Assembly (NCBI GenBank): GCA_021827245.1
Contig: JAKAWN010000015.1
Location: 7,695-38,481 of the forward strand
From: Acidobacteriota bacterium
GTDB lineage: Bacteria; Acidobacteriota; Terriglobia; UBA7540
Reading direction: 5' to 3'
DNA: 30,787 bases
This document shows, piece after piece, positions 1-8,797 of the stretch. Below the pieces are notes generated by a model. It worked only from the letters and a program-made list of their open reading frames with translations, made no database searches and was not told where the DNA came from. Numbering within the stretch: position 1 is the stretch's first letter; each line of letters opens with the position of its first letter. The translations under genes were made by a program, and so were the position numbers.

Positions 1-158
1 CCGGTCCTTGCTGCCTTGCCAAGGAATGGGGACAACGCAAGGTTCGGCTTGTCGGGGAGGGTCAGTGCTGGTTCACTGGGGGCATCTGCACGCGGCAAGA
101 GTAGTCAACGCATCTTCCCCATGGGGGACGAAGGCGCTAATTAGTCAGAGAGCCCATT

Positions 159-2117
159 ATGTTCCTTCAATATTACGGACTACACGAACAACCTTTCGGC
201 ATGACACCGGATCCGCGGTTTCTCTACCTGAGCGCTTCGCATCGTGAAGCCCTGGCTTCGCTTATCTACGGCATTGAGACAGGACGAGGGTTTGTGGGTT
301 TGATTGCTGAGCCCGGGATGGGAAAGACAACCGTATTGTTTCAACTCATGGAGCAACTGCGAAACTCGGCACGTACCGTTTTCCTGTTTCAGACGCAAGC
401 CAACACACGTGAATTCCTATCGAACCTTGTTGCTGACCTGGGACTCGATCCGGGTGACCGCGACGTGAGTTCCCTGCAGCGGATGCTGAACGAAATTCTG
501 ATTCAGGAAGCCCAAAGGGGCAGGCAGTTTGTTCTGATCATCGATGAGGCGCAAAACCTGGATGACACGGTGCTCGAGTCGGTGCGAATGCTGTCGAATT
601 TCGAGACCTCGCGCAGCAAGCTCATGCAAATCGTGTTAGCGGGGCAGCCCGCTCTTGCAGAGAAGTTGGCGCGCCCGCAGTTGGAGCAATTAAGGCAGCG
701 TATTTCGATCATCTGCCGGTTTACCCAGTTTACGCGCGACGAAGTAGCCGAGTATATCCTGCACAGGCTTGAGACCGCGGGCTACACGGGCCCGCAATTG
801 TTTGAGCCCGAAGCGCTCTCGATGATTGCCGAGCGAAGCGAGGGAATTCCACGCAACATTAACAATTTGTGCTTCAACGCGCTATCTCTCGCGTACGCTG
901 AAGGACAAAAGAAAATCACGGCCATGATGGTTGCGGAAGTCATCAGTGACCTGCAACTGGACACGCCTGGAAGCGGTCGCGTCAACCCTGATGTCAAGCA
1001 CAACGAAGTCGAAAGCCGGCCTGCAGGTCTGGAATCTGTAACACTTGATGATGGTGAGCGTGACGATAGGAGAGGGGTGCAATTGCGGGGGGGCAGGCGC
1101 TATACACCACGAGTGTATCGTGTGGAAACACGGAGGCGGCGAACACGACGAAGTCCCCATTGGCTGTTCTGGGCCGTTACTGTGCTTACCTTGGTGTTGG
1201 CTGCAGAGATTTTCTGGGCTTACCTGCCGGTGGGAACTCCAGGTCATACCTTTACCCAACTTATCGATAACACCTTCGGACACGCCAAGGAAGCTGCGGC
1301 CAAGTACAACTTGCTCAAGGCGAGCGATTCACCGGCTTCTTTAGAGCCGCAGACAACGATCATCCATTCCAATGCTGATAGCACACATCAGCCGCAGGGT
1401 GCTGATTCTTCTCAACTGGTAGATTCGGCAAAGGCTGTTAACGAACCAGAGGGTTCCTCTGGGTCGTCGGGCGAGGTAACTGTGGCTCCTGCGGATAGTG
1501 CCGCTGCCTCACCCGAAGGAGCCGCGCCAGCAACAACACCTGGACAAACGGTAGGGAAGGAACTGGATCAATCCTCATCGGCTGACCTCCCGACGGCAAC
1601 ACCGGCTACAAAAGGGACCATCGTCATCGAATCGAACACAGGCGGGGGTACCATCACCATTGACGGGAGGACGGACCCCAATTGGCAGACCCCGCACATG
1701 TTTACTCTTCCACAGGGAACCTACCGGGTTGCGGTTTCTCAGCCGGGCTATTCCACATGGTTCAGGGATGTGCGGGTTACACCAGGAAGAAAGAGATGGA
1801 TTACAGCGGACTTGCATCCCCCGCAAGGCGTCATTGTGATCGATACCGATCCGCCTGGGATGCAGGTCTTCATCGACGGCAAACCTTACGGCCCAAGCGA
1901 AGTAGAGGCTTCGCTCAGCGCAGGCTCCCACACCTATAAGGTCATTCCACCGAATGGTGAGCGTCCCGTCGAGGGAAGATTTGTGCTGAAGGCTGGGGAT
2001 ATCCTGACCAGGAAAATACGTTGGTTTCGGTCAACAGGCCAGCCGAGCGCACAAAACCGGCCCGTCACCCCGGAATCCCAAGGCAAAGACAATTCGAAGG
2101 GGAGGGAACAGTCTTGA
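159..2117 (+). CDS. ExeA/XrtA-associated AAA ATPase with PEGA domains
   Basis: This 652-residue protein is an ExeA/GspA-type ATPase of the kind found at the head of exopolysaccharide or exosortase loci. Its opening (YYGLHEQPFGMTPDPRFLYL, from residue 5) is typical of the family. Walker A is AEPGMGKTT at residues 50-58 and Walker B LIIDEAQ is at about 126-132. An arginine-rich stretch (about 310-332) precedes a single membrane segment at about 334-354. A low-complexity Ser/Ala/Pro linker follows, and then two PEGA-like beta domains at about 487-552 and 556-622. The ATPase is therefore cytoplasmic and the PEGA part probably periplasmic. The ATG at 159 matches the family start, although the upstream ribosome site is weak. 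Its stop overlaps the start of the next gene, which suggests translational coupling. A role in polysaccharide export or assembly is inferred from family and context. Confidence 0.9.
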   Translation: MFLQYYGLHEQPFGMTPDPRFLYLSASHREALASLIYGIETGRGFVGLIAEPGMGKTTVLFQLMEQLRNSARTVFLFQTQANTREFLSNLVADLGLDPGDRDVSSLQRMLNEILIQEAQRGRQFVLIIDEAQNLDDTVLESVRMLSNFETSRSKLMQIVLAGQPALAEKLARPQLEQLRQRISIICRFTQFTRDEVAEYILHRLETAGYTGPQLFEPEALSMIAERSEGIPRNINNLCFNALSLAYAEGQKKITAMMVAEVISDLQLDTPGSGRVNPDVKHNEVESRPAGLESVTLDDGERDDRRGVQLRGGRRYTPRVYRVETRRRRTRRSPHWLFWAVTVLTLVLAAEIFWAYLPVGTPGHTFTQLIDNTFGHAKEAAAKYNLLKASDSPASLEPQTTIIHSNADSTHQPQGADSSQLVDSAKAVNEPEGSSGSSGEVTVAPADSAAASPEGAAPATTPGQTVGKELDQSSSADLPTATPATKGTIVIESNTGGGTITIDGRTDPNWQTPHMFTLPQGTYRVAVSQPGYSTWFRDVRVTPGRKRWITADLHPPQGVIVIDTDPPGMQVFIDGKPYGPSEVEASLSAGSHTYKVIPPNGERPVEGRFVLKAGDILTRKIRWFRSTGQPSAQNRPVTPESQGKDNSKGREQS

Positions 2118-2851
2118 GCAGGAATTTCGAGCTTTTGGAACGCGTTTCCAGAGACCTGGGTTCCTTCGACAGGGTGAGAGAAGTCATTCCCAGAGCGGAA
2201 AGGGTCTCGCCACCGCCAGACACCCGTACGTTGTCGCGGGAAGAACTGGTTAAGCTTGTTCAGCGGATCTTTCTGCTGGATCACGATGGGCGAAGAATGG
2301 TGGTATTTACCGCTGTCGAGAACAGTACCGGTTGCACATCCATTTGCGCTGGTGCGGCGGAAGCGCTGGCAGACCAGGTTGACTCCGCTGTTTGCGTCGT
2401 CGATGCAAATGTCCGACGGCCTGCCCTTCATTTGTGTTTTGGCGCCGAGAATCTTAGAGGATTGACCGACGCGGTTTTCAAGCCAGGTCCGATCCGTGAC
2501 TTTGTCCATAAGCTCCCCGGTAGAAACCTGTGGTTGCTGCCGTGTGGCTCAATGGCATCGCAATTGAGCGCGGTTATGAAGGCTGAACACCTGCAGGCAC
2601 GGATCAGCGAATTGCGCAAGGAGTTTGCGTACATCCTGATTGATTCGCCGGCAGTCAGTGAGCACACGGACGCTATCCTGCTAGGCCGGCTGACGGACGG
2701 GGCGGTCCTGGTGCTTGAATCGAACGCCACGCGTAGAGAAGTGGCGCGAATCGCCAAAGAAGATCTTGAGGCTGCTCGTGTGCCCGTGTTAGGTGCGGTG
2801 CTCAACAAGCGAACGTTTCCAATTCCCCAGTTCCTGTACGACAGGCTCTAG
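2114..2851 (+). CDS. CpsD/Wzc-like BY-kinase homologue with a degenerate P-loop
   Basis: This 245-residue protein has the cytoplasmic P-loop fold of bacterial tyrosine kinases (CpsD/CapB/Wzc C-terminal domain). Walker A' is VVDANVRRP at about 95-103 and Walker B is YILID at 173-177, both kept. The canonical Walker A lysine is absent: the loop reads NSTGCTS (70-76), with Cys74 where GKT/S would have Lys. There is no tyrosine-rich tail; the protein ends QFLYDRL. I chose the TTG at 2114 because it overlaps the previous stop (TTGA) and has GGAGGG at 2101-2106 at good spacing; the longer in-frame start at 2021 would lie deep inside the upstream gene. It is probably a regulatory ATPase-fold protein rather than an active kinase. 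No Wzz partner is seen in the window. Confidence 0.85.
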   Translation: MSRNFELLERVSRDLGSFDRVREVIPRAERVSPPPDTRTLSREELVKLVQRIFLLDHDGRRMVVFTAVENSTGCTSICAGAAEALADQVDSAVCVVDANVRRPALHLCFGAENLRGLTDAVFKPGPIRDFVHKLPGRNLWLLPCGSMASQLSAVMKAEHLQARISELRKEFAYILIDSPAVSEHTDAILLGRLTDGAVLVLESNATRREVARIAKEDLEAARVPVLGAVLNKRTFPIPQFLYDRL

Positions 2852-2863
2852 CGAACTGGGCCG

Positions 2864-2882
2864 GCCCGCCAATCGTGCGGGC
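2864..2882 (+). promoter_or_regulatory. Hairpin in leader of antiterminator gene
   Basis: GCCCGC at 2864-2869 and GCGGGC at 2877-2882 form a perfect 6-bp stem with a 7-base loop, in the gap between the CpsD-like gene and the UpxY-like gene. No T-run follows, so it is not a standard intrinsic terminator. It could be an attenuator or pause element, or chance in GC-rich DNA. Confidence 0.3.
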
Positions 2883-2953
2883 GAAGTATTGCGGGGGAAA
2901 AGTCGCCAGTGGATTATTCCGGGGTCCCTGGATGGGACTCAAGAGGCGGAGCT

Positions 2954-3514
2954 ATGCAATCTTTGCAACAATTCGACGAATTCGCAGCAAGCGCTTCTCG
3001 TCTGCCCCTGTGCCGTGAGCCCTTCCAATGGTTTGCTGTTCACACCCGGTCGCGGTGTGAGAAGAAGGTTTTCGCCCAACTTGGCGAAAAACGGATCAAC
3101 GCCTTCTTGCCGGCCATCAGGGAGGTTCGCCTGTGGAGCGATCGCCGTAAGACCATTGTCCAACCTCTTTTCCCGGGATATGTTTTTGTCCAAATACCCT
3201 ATGAGGACGAGACGCGCGTCTCTGTGCTGAGAACCACAGGAGTAGTGGGTTTCGTTGGCGTGCAGGGGCAGGGGATTTCCATTCCCGACTATGAGATCGA
3301 GAATATTCAGACGCTGCTCGCTAGCAGTGTTCCCTTTGAACCATACCCATTCCTGCATGTCGGTCAAAAGGTCAGAATTCGAGGCGGCTACCTGGACGGT
3401 ATCGAAGGAATTTTAGTTGAGAAAAAGTCAGATCGCACTGTAGTGATTTCTGTGGATCTGATTCAAAGGTCGATAGCGGTCCGGGTCAGTGGCTTCGACT
3501 TGGAACCCCTCTGA
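2954..3514 (+). CDS. UpxY/RfaH-like NusG-paralogue antiterminator
   Basis: The 186-residue product is a specialised NusG paralogue. The NGN domain starts at about residue 25 (WFAVHTRSRCEKKV at 26-39) and includes PLFPGYVFVQIP at 71-82. A KOW domain follows at about 135-165 (VGQKVRIRGGYLDGIEG). NusG paralogues of the UpxY and RfaH types bind RNA polymerase and help it read through long polysaccharide operons, which fits the position at the head of a 20-kb run of same-strand genes. I prefer the ATG at 2954, preceded by AGAGGCGGA, to the upstream GTG at 2909, because the extra 15 residues do not belong to the NGN fold. It probably controls the operon that follows. Confidence 0.9.
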   Translation: MQSLQQFDEFAASASRLPLCREPFQWFAVHTRSRCEKKVFAQLGEKRINAFLPAIREVRLWSDRRKTIVQPLFPGYVFVQIPYEDETRVSVLRTTGVVGFVGVQGQGISIPDYEIENIQTLLASSVPFEPYPFLHVGQKVRIRGGYLDGIEGILVEKKSDRTVVISVDLIQRSIAVRVSGFDLEPL

Positions 3515-3586
3515 ATTTGCCGCGCTTCACAAACACATATTACAGGGACTTCCAGCTCAATATCTTTCTGCAAGGAGAATTAACCA

Positions 3587-5086
3587 ATGGAGAATTTGAA
3601 GAGTAATCATGAGATCACACCCAATGACTTCCGAATCGCAGTCATCGGCGTGGGCCATGTCGGTTTGCCCACCGCGCTGGGCATTGCCGAGTTGGGTTGG
3701 AAGGTGATCGGAGCCGACCAGGATTCAGAGAAGATTAGTCGCCTGAAAGAGGCAAGCAGCCCATTTTATGAACCGGGACTACAGGCGCTGCTGACGAAAC
3801 ATTTGGCGAGCGGACGGTTTTCCGTAACCAGCGATGTCGCCAGCGCCATTGACACTGCGACGGTCTTGTTCATCTGCGTTGGCACTCCTCAACGCGAAAA
3901 TGGAGAGGCAGACCTTTCGCAAATCGAAGGTATCGCCCGGATGATTGCTCAACATTTGAATGGGTACAAGCTCATTGTGGAAAAGAGTACCGTGCCTGCC
4001 GTGACCTCCCTGTGGATCAAGCGGACTATCACGCGATTTGCTATGGCCCGGCAACGGGCAGCCGGGAACGGAGCCAGCCAGGCCGGAGACTCTTCGGGAG
4101 ATAATGCACAATTGCCTGTTGCCGAGTTTGACGTAGCCTCGAACCCTGAGTTCCTGCAGGAGGGAAACGCGGTCGAGAATTTCTTTCACCCTGATCGCAT
4201 CGTGCTGGGCGTGGAAACTGCCCGCGCCCGAGAAATGCTCGAGACGATCTACCGCCCGTTAAGGCGGCCCATTATTGTAACTGGCCTGAGCACCGCCGAG
4301 TTGATCAAGCATGCGGCCAACGCCTTTCTTTCCATGAAGATTTCATACATCAACATGGTCGCCGACGTATGCGAGGCCGTTGGCGCCGACGTGACGATGG
4401 TTTCCCTGGGTCTCGGTTTGGACCCTCGAATTGGCCCTGACTTTTTGTCTGCCGGCATTGGCTTTGGCGGTTACTGTTTTCCCAAAGATCTGCGTGCCTT
4501 CATTCATCTGGCGGAAAAGAACGGCGTAAAAGGGTCGCTCTTGCGGGAAGTCGAACGGATTAACCAGCAGCGGGTCGATAAGTTCCTGGACAAGCTGCGC
4601 AAGGCACTTTGGATCATTCAGGGCAAGACGATCGGAGTCTGGGGGCTTTCATTTAAACCCAACACCGATGACATTCGTGAAGCGCCAAGCTCCAGAATCA
4701 TCGAGGCGCTAGTCGCGGAGGGTGCGCGTGTTCAGTTGTACGATCCGCAAGCGATCGAACAAATGCGCCTGAGGTTTCCGGAGCAAGCCGAGCAAATCGT
4801 GTATTGCTCTTCGCCTTACCAGGCGTGCGAAGGAGCTCACGCCGTTCTTCTGCTGACAGAATGGGAAGAATTTCGGTCTGTGGACTTGCGCCGAGTCGGG
4901 ACTTTGATGGAACTGCCAATATTGCTGGACGGCAGAAACATGTTCGATGCCGAAAGTGTCTGCCGGGCCGGGCTCGAATACATTTCGATAGGGCGAAGTA
5001 GCGTGCGCCCATCGTCTCCAGCCACATCTCCGTCCATCCCTGTTTTACCGCAAGAGCGCGAGCATCCTGAAACTCTTTGGAGCTGA
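3587..5086 (+). CDS. UDP-glucose/GDP-mannose 6-dehydrogenase family
   Basis: This 499-residue enzyme should oxidise a nucleotide sugar twice with NAD+, most likely UDP-glucose to UDP-glucuronate, in the cytoplasm. The N-terminal Rossmann motif is [12 protein letters not shown] (19-30). The family motif [10 protein letters not shown] (187-196) follows, then the conserved Lys241 and Asn245, and the catalytic cysteine in GGYCFPKD (Cys297). The C-terminal domain contains [16 protein letters not shown] (353-368). A 20-25 residue low-complexity insert at about 156-178 is unusual. The ATG at 3587 has AAGGAG at 3571-3576. The next gene starts two bases after this stop and encodes a UDP-glucuronate decarboxylase homologue, which supports UDP-glucose as the substrate. 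Confidence 0.93.
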   Translation: MENLKSNHEITPNDFRIAVIGVGHVGLPTALGIAELGWKVIGADQDSEKISRLKEASSPFYEPGLQALLTKHLASGRFSVTSDVASAIDTATVLFICVGTPQRENGEADLSQIEGIARMIAQHLNGYKLIVEKSTVPAVTSLWIKRTITRFAMARQRAAGNGASQAGDSSGDNAQLPVAEFDVASNPEFLQEGNAVENFFHPDRIVLGVETARAREMLETIYRPLRRPIIVTGLSTAELIKHAANAFLSMKISYINMVADVCEAVGADVTMVSLGLGLDPRIGPDFLSAGIGFGGYCFPKDLRAFIHLAEKNGVKGSLLREVERINQQRVDKFLDKLRKALWIIQGKTIGVWGLSFKPNTDDIREAPSSRIIEALVAEGARVQLYDPQAIEQMRLRFPEQAEQIVYCSSPYQACEGAHAVLLLTEWEEFRSVDLRRVGTLMELPILLDGRNMFDAESVCRAGLEYISIGRSSVRPSSPATSPSIPVLPQEREHPETLWS

Positions 5087-5088
5087 GC

Positions 5089-6183
5089 ATGAATCCTGTC
5101 CCACAGAAAGAAATCGTTGCTCCGCGGACGGTGGTATTTGGCGGGGCGGGATTTCTCGGATCACATCTTTGCGACCGCCTCATCGGAGCTGGCCATGAGG
5201 TAATCTGCCTGGACAGTCTCCTGACTGGCAGGTTGGACAATGTCCGGCATCTTCTGGCCCATCCTCGTTTCACATTTGTCCAGCACGATGTGACCAAGCC
5301 GATTGACCTGTTCGGCCTTGTGAGCGGCCAGAACCATGAGCTCCACGTGCCCAAGGACGGCATGATGCGGGTGGATTACGTGGTGCATATGGCTTCGCCT
5401 GCCAGCCCCAGAGATTATGCCCGGCACCCCATCCACACGTTGAAAATCGGGGCCTTGGGAACTTACCATGCTCTCGGATTAGCCAGAACTCATAAGAGCG
5501 TTATTCTTCTCACCTCTACCTCGGAAGTCTACGGCGATCCACAAGTGAACCCACAGCCCGAAACTTACTGGGGTCACGTGAATCCGATTGGGCCCCGAAG
5601 TGTTTACGACGAGGGGAATCGCTACGCGGAATCGATGGCTATGGCATACCACAGAGAGCACGGAGTTCAGGTACGTATTGCGAGGATATTTAATACTTAC
5701 GGCGATCGAATGCGCCTTGATGATGGGCGGGCAATTCCAAACTTGGTCGCGCAATCACTCCAGGGCAAACCACTGACAATTTATGGCGACGGAAGTCAAA
5801 CGCGCAGCTTTTGCTATATTGGCGACCTGATCGAGGGGTTATACAGGTTGCTGCGATCGCGGGAAGCCGCGCCCGTGAATTTGGGAAATCCGGAGGAAAT
5901 TACGCTCCTGAACCTGGCAAGGCTGATTATCGAAATTACTGCCAGCAGAAGCCGACTGGTGTTTGAACCACTACCCACAGATGACCCAGTGCGACGCCGA
6001 CCTGACATCTCAAAGGCGAAGCAGGTCCTGGATTGGTATCCCAAAGTGGGAATACGCGAGGGTATTAACCGCGTGCTCCCTTACTTCCGAGCTCAACTGA
6101 TGGACCGGTGGCTTCATCAGCCGGAACCCGGCTGGAGGTCGCCGTTCCAAGGTAGCGACGAACGGCTCGTCCAAAACAATTGA
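5089..6183 (+). CDS. UDP-glucuronate decarboxylase-like SDR (UDP-xylose synthase family)
   Basis: This 364-residue extended SDR closely follows UDP-xylose synthase, which converts UDP-glucuronate to UDP-xylose. Visible motifs are GGAGFLG (18-24), [14 protein letters not shown] (101-114), [10 protein letters not shown] (142-151), [12 protein letters not shown] (165-176), [16 protein letters not shown] and [15 protein letters not shown]. The catalytic YxxxK motif is broken: Tyr173 is present, but the Lys position is Asn177 (AAT at 5617-5619). An insert of about 15 residues lies at about 77-95. The ATG at 5089, with TTGGAG upstream, fits better than the TTG at 5077, which lies inside the dehydrogenase gene. 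Tight spacing to that gene indicates a pathway pair. Activity is uncertain because of the Lys-to-Asn change. Confidence 0.87.
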   Translation: MNPVPQKEIVAPRTVVFGGAGFLGSHLCDRLIGAGHEVICLDSLLTGRLDNVRHLLAHPRFTFVQHDVTKPIDLFGLVSGQNHELHVPKDGMMRVDYVVHMASPASPRDYARHPIHTLKIGALGTYHALGLARTHKSVILLTSTSEVYGDPQVNPQPETYWGHVNPIGPRSVYDEGNRYAESMAMAYHREHGVQVRIARIFNTYGDRMRLDDGRAIPNLVAQSLQGKPLTIYGDGSQTRSFCYIGDLIEGLYRLLRSREAAPVNLGNPEEITLLNLARLIIEITASRSRLVFEPLPTDDPVRRRPDISKAKQVLDWYPKVGIREGINRVLPYFRAQLMDRWLHQPEPGWRSPFQGSDERLVQNN

Positions 6184-6343
6184 CATTGCCAAGACCCGTC
6201 ATCCTGATTTCAGATCAATGGCATCCCCAAATCATCTTGCATCTGCCTGAGGTTTTTTCACTGTCAGCAGGTTTCATGAAGTGGCCCGCGTGAATTGTGT
6301 TGAACTCCCGAAAAACGAGACCGCGAAAGGACGATAGATAGCT

Positions 6344-7780
6344 ATGAGCAGTACACGACGACAGATGCTCTTATCCGCGCTCAAAGTCTTCGACCCGATG
6401 ATTTTGGCCGGGTCGTTCTGGCTGGCGTCCTTGCCATCCATGTATGTGAGCGGTGTCTCCTTTTCAGAATTCTTTTCCATGCGGATCAAAATACAAAATT
6501 TCGTCATCTTTTTGGGACTGATGATTGTGTGGCACATTATCTTCTCTTCCTTCGGTCTCTATGAATCAAGACGATTGCTTCCCCGCCAGGCCGACGTCCT
6601 CGACACTTTGAAGGCAACTTCACTTTGTACTCTCTCTGTGGCGGGGGCGGCAATGCTTTTTCACATCACAATGGTCGACCCGGCGTTCCTTGTGGTGCTA
6701 TGGGGAGCCAGCAGCATGGTCGCGATGTCGAGCCGTTTACTTTTGCGTTGTTTCCTCAATTCGGTTCGCAGGCACGGACGCAATGCGCGTTACGCTCTGA
6801 TTGTGGGGACCAACTCTCGAGCTATTGAGTTTGCCACAAAAATCCGTCTCCGGTCTGAGCTCGGATATCGAGTGATCGGGTTTGCTGACCGCGAATGGCT
6901 GGGGATGGATGACTTTCGCAAGAGTGGCAACCAGTTGGTCTGTGACCTCGATGGTATCGCTGAATTTGTCCGTAACAACGTCGTGGATGAAGTGGTAATC
7001 GCATTGCCCCTGAGGTCTTTCTACGGCCGTACTTCTCAAATCGCTGTCCTGTGCGAGAAACAAGGGATTGTCGTGCGGTTTCTCCCCAGAATTTTCAATT
7101 TGCACAGAGCGCGACCGACTGCCGAAGACCTGGCAGGCGATCCCTTGCTCACCCTATATACAGGACCGCTTGACGGGTGGCCTGTATTTGTTAAACGCGC
7201 TTTGGATCTTGTACTGTCCTCAGTGCTGCTGATTGTCTTGTCCCCTCTGCTGCTGGTGACAGCGGTCTTAATCAAGCTGACGTCGACTGGACCTGTCTTC
7301 TTCCGGCAGCAAAGGATAGGGCTCAATAAACGTCAATTCTCGATTTACAAATTTCGGACGATGGTCCCCGACGCAGAGAAAAGGATTGCGGAACTGGAGA
7401 AGTATAACCAAGTCAGCGGTCCGGTCTTCAAGATCAGGGACGATCCACGGATTACACCGATTGGGAAGTTTTTGAGGACCACCAGCATCGATGAACTCCC
7501 ACAACTGTTCAATGTCCTTAAAGGAGATATGAGTTTGGTGGGGCCAAGGCCTTTGCCGCTCCGTGACTATCAGGGTTTTGATCAGGATTGGCATCGGCGC
7601 CGGTTCAGCGTTCGGCCTGGAATTACCTGTTTGTGGCAGGTTTATGGCCGAAGCTCCATTCCTTTCGAAAAGTGGATGGAATTGGACATGCAGTACATCG
7701 ACGAATGGTCTTTGTGGCTTGACCTCAAGATCCTTGCTGGAACGATTCCTGCAGTCCTTAAGGGTTCCGGTGCGGCTTGA
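6344..7780 (+). CDS. Polyprenyl-phosphate hexose-1-phosphate transferase (priming enzyme)
   Basis: This 478-residue membrane protein belongs to the WbaP/WcaJ/Pss polyprenol phosphate sugar-phosphate transferases. It starts repeat-unit assembly by moving a hexose-1-phosphate, often glucose, from UDP-sugar to undecaprenyl phosphate. Four N-terminal hydrophobic segments (about 9-30, 52-70, 92-108, 113-134) precede a cytoplasmic nucleotide-binding-like domain (about 150-250). A fifth segment (about 285-312) leads into the catalytic domain. Motifs include KRALDLVLSS (284-293), FFRQQRIG, IYKFRTM (334-340), TSIDELPQL (380-388, with the Asp383-Glu384 dyad), GDMSLVGPRP and VRPGITCLWQV. It follows a 160-base gap, so an internal promoter is possible, but I see no convincing -35/-10 pair. 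Confidence 0.93.
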   Translation: MSSTRRQMLLSALKVFDPMILAGSFWLASLPSMYVSGVSFSEFFSMRIKIQNFVIFLGLMIVWHIIFSSFGLYESRRLLPRQADVLDTLKATSLCTLSVAGAAMLFHITMVDPAFLVVLWGASSMVAMSSRLLLRCFLNSVRRHGRNARYALIVGTNSRAIEFATKIRLRSELGYRVIGFADREWLGMDDFRKSGNQLVCDLDGIAEFVRNNVVDEVVIALPLRSFYGRTSQIAVLCEKQGIVVRFLPRIFNLHRARPTAEDLAGDPLLTLYTGPLDGWPVFVKRALDLVLSSVLLIVLSPLLLVTAVLIKLTSTGPVFFRQQRIGLNKRQFSIYKFRTMVPDAEKRIAELEKYNQVSGPVFKIRDDPRITPIGKFLRTTSIDELPQLFNVLKGDMSLVGPRPLPLRDYQGFDQDWHRRRFSVRPGITCLWQVYGRSSIPFEKWMELDMQYIDEWSLWLDLKILAGTIPAVLKGSGAA

Positions 7781-7904
7781 ATAAGGATCTATCCTTGCAA
7801 CGATTGAATTCATGCGATTCAGGCCGGCGTGCCCGAGAGGGCTGCATTTGACACTGAAGATTTACTGCAATGTATTGGCTGCAGCGGGATGGGGGGAGAT
7901 TCGC

Positions 7905-8771
7905 ATGGGTGGTTTGACGAACTTAGATATAGGCGAGGCACGTAGGCGACAGCACCGGAAAGCAGTAAACGAGTTTTTCCAGCAGAGTTCCAGTTACTGG
8001 CGAGACGTCTATCGAGCAGAGACACTAAGCGCCTTTATCTACCGTGAGCGGGGGGCCGCGGTCCTCGAGATGGTTGACAAACTCGAATTGCCAGTGTGGT
8101 CGCGCATTCTGGAGGTTGGTTGCGGCGCGGGTTTGACTACGGTTGCGCTGGCACAACGGGGGTATAGGGTCAACGCTGTCGATACAGTGGAGGAAATGCT
8201 TGGCCTCACCCGTCAGGCGGTGCGTGAAGCTGGAATCGATGATCGTGTGGAGACGAGTTTGGCTGATGTATGCCAGCTCAGTTTTCCGACCCGATATTTC
8301 GAACTGGTGGTGGCAGTCGGTGTGTTGCCATGGCTCGAATGCCCTGAAAGGGGGCTGTCGGAATTATTCCGTGTCACAAGGTCAGGAGGATGCGTCGTTC
8401 TGACCGGGGACAACAGTTGGTGTCTCAATCACATACTTGATCCCATGTGCTTTCCGGGATTGCGACCGGCCCGATGGAAGATCGCCGAAACCCTGAAAAG
8501 GCTTAACATCTGGAACCCCTCACGGCCGCGCTTGAGCAGGCACTCCGTAAAGGAAATTGACAGACTTCTTAGTCAGGCAGGCTTCCGCAAGCTCGAGGGA
8601 AAGACTCTGGGATTTGGTCCCTTCACTTTGTTCAAGAAAAGACTATTGCCAGACTCGCTCGCTATCAAAGTCCACCAAAAGCTTCAATCTTTGGCGGATC
8701 GCGAGCATTGGGGGATTCAACTGCTGGGTACGGAGTACGTTGTCATGGCAGGGAGACCCCTATCCGCCTGA
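7905..8771 (+). CDS. Class I SAM-dependent methyltransferase
   Basis: The 288-residue product has SAM-binding motif I ILEVGCGAGL (about 68-77), followed by an acidic residue ending strand 2 (VNAVD, Asp93) and ADVCQLSFP further on, as in Methyltransf_11/25 enzymes. The ATG at 7905 has GGGGGGAG at 7891-7898. An upstream ATG at 7812 would add 31 residues with no family character. The gene is followed after 26 bases by the ComA-like gene and probably belongs to the same small-molecule cassette. The acceptor (sugar hydroxyl, or the carboxylate or hydroxyl of the side-chain acid) cannot be told from sequence. Confidence 0.85.
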   Translation: MGGLTNLDIGEARRRQHRKAVNEFFQQSSSYWRDVYRAETLSAFIYRERGAAVLEMVDKLELPVWSRILEVGCGAGLTTVALAQRGYRVNAVDTVEEMLGLTRQAVREAGIDDRVETSLADVCQLSFPTRYFELVVAVGVLPWLECPERGLSELFRVTRSGGCVVLTGDNSWCLNHILDPMCFPGLRPARWKIAETLKRLNIWNPSRPRLSRHSVKEIDRLLSQAGFRKLEGKTLGFGPFTLFKKRLLPDSLAIKVHQKLQSLADREHWGIQLLGTEYVVMAGRPLSA

Positions 8772-8797
8772 GGCTCCTCGGGAAAAAGGCTAAAACA

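Noticed and set aside
4698..5363. Minus-strand open frame of 221 codons across the dehydrogenase/decarboxylase junction
   Set aside because: It is opposite two clear genes with complete motifs and has no recognisable domain.
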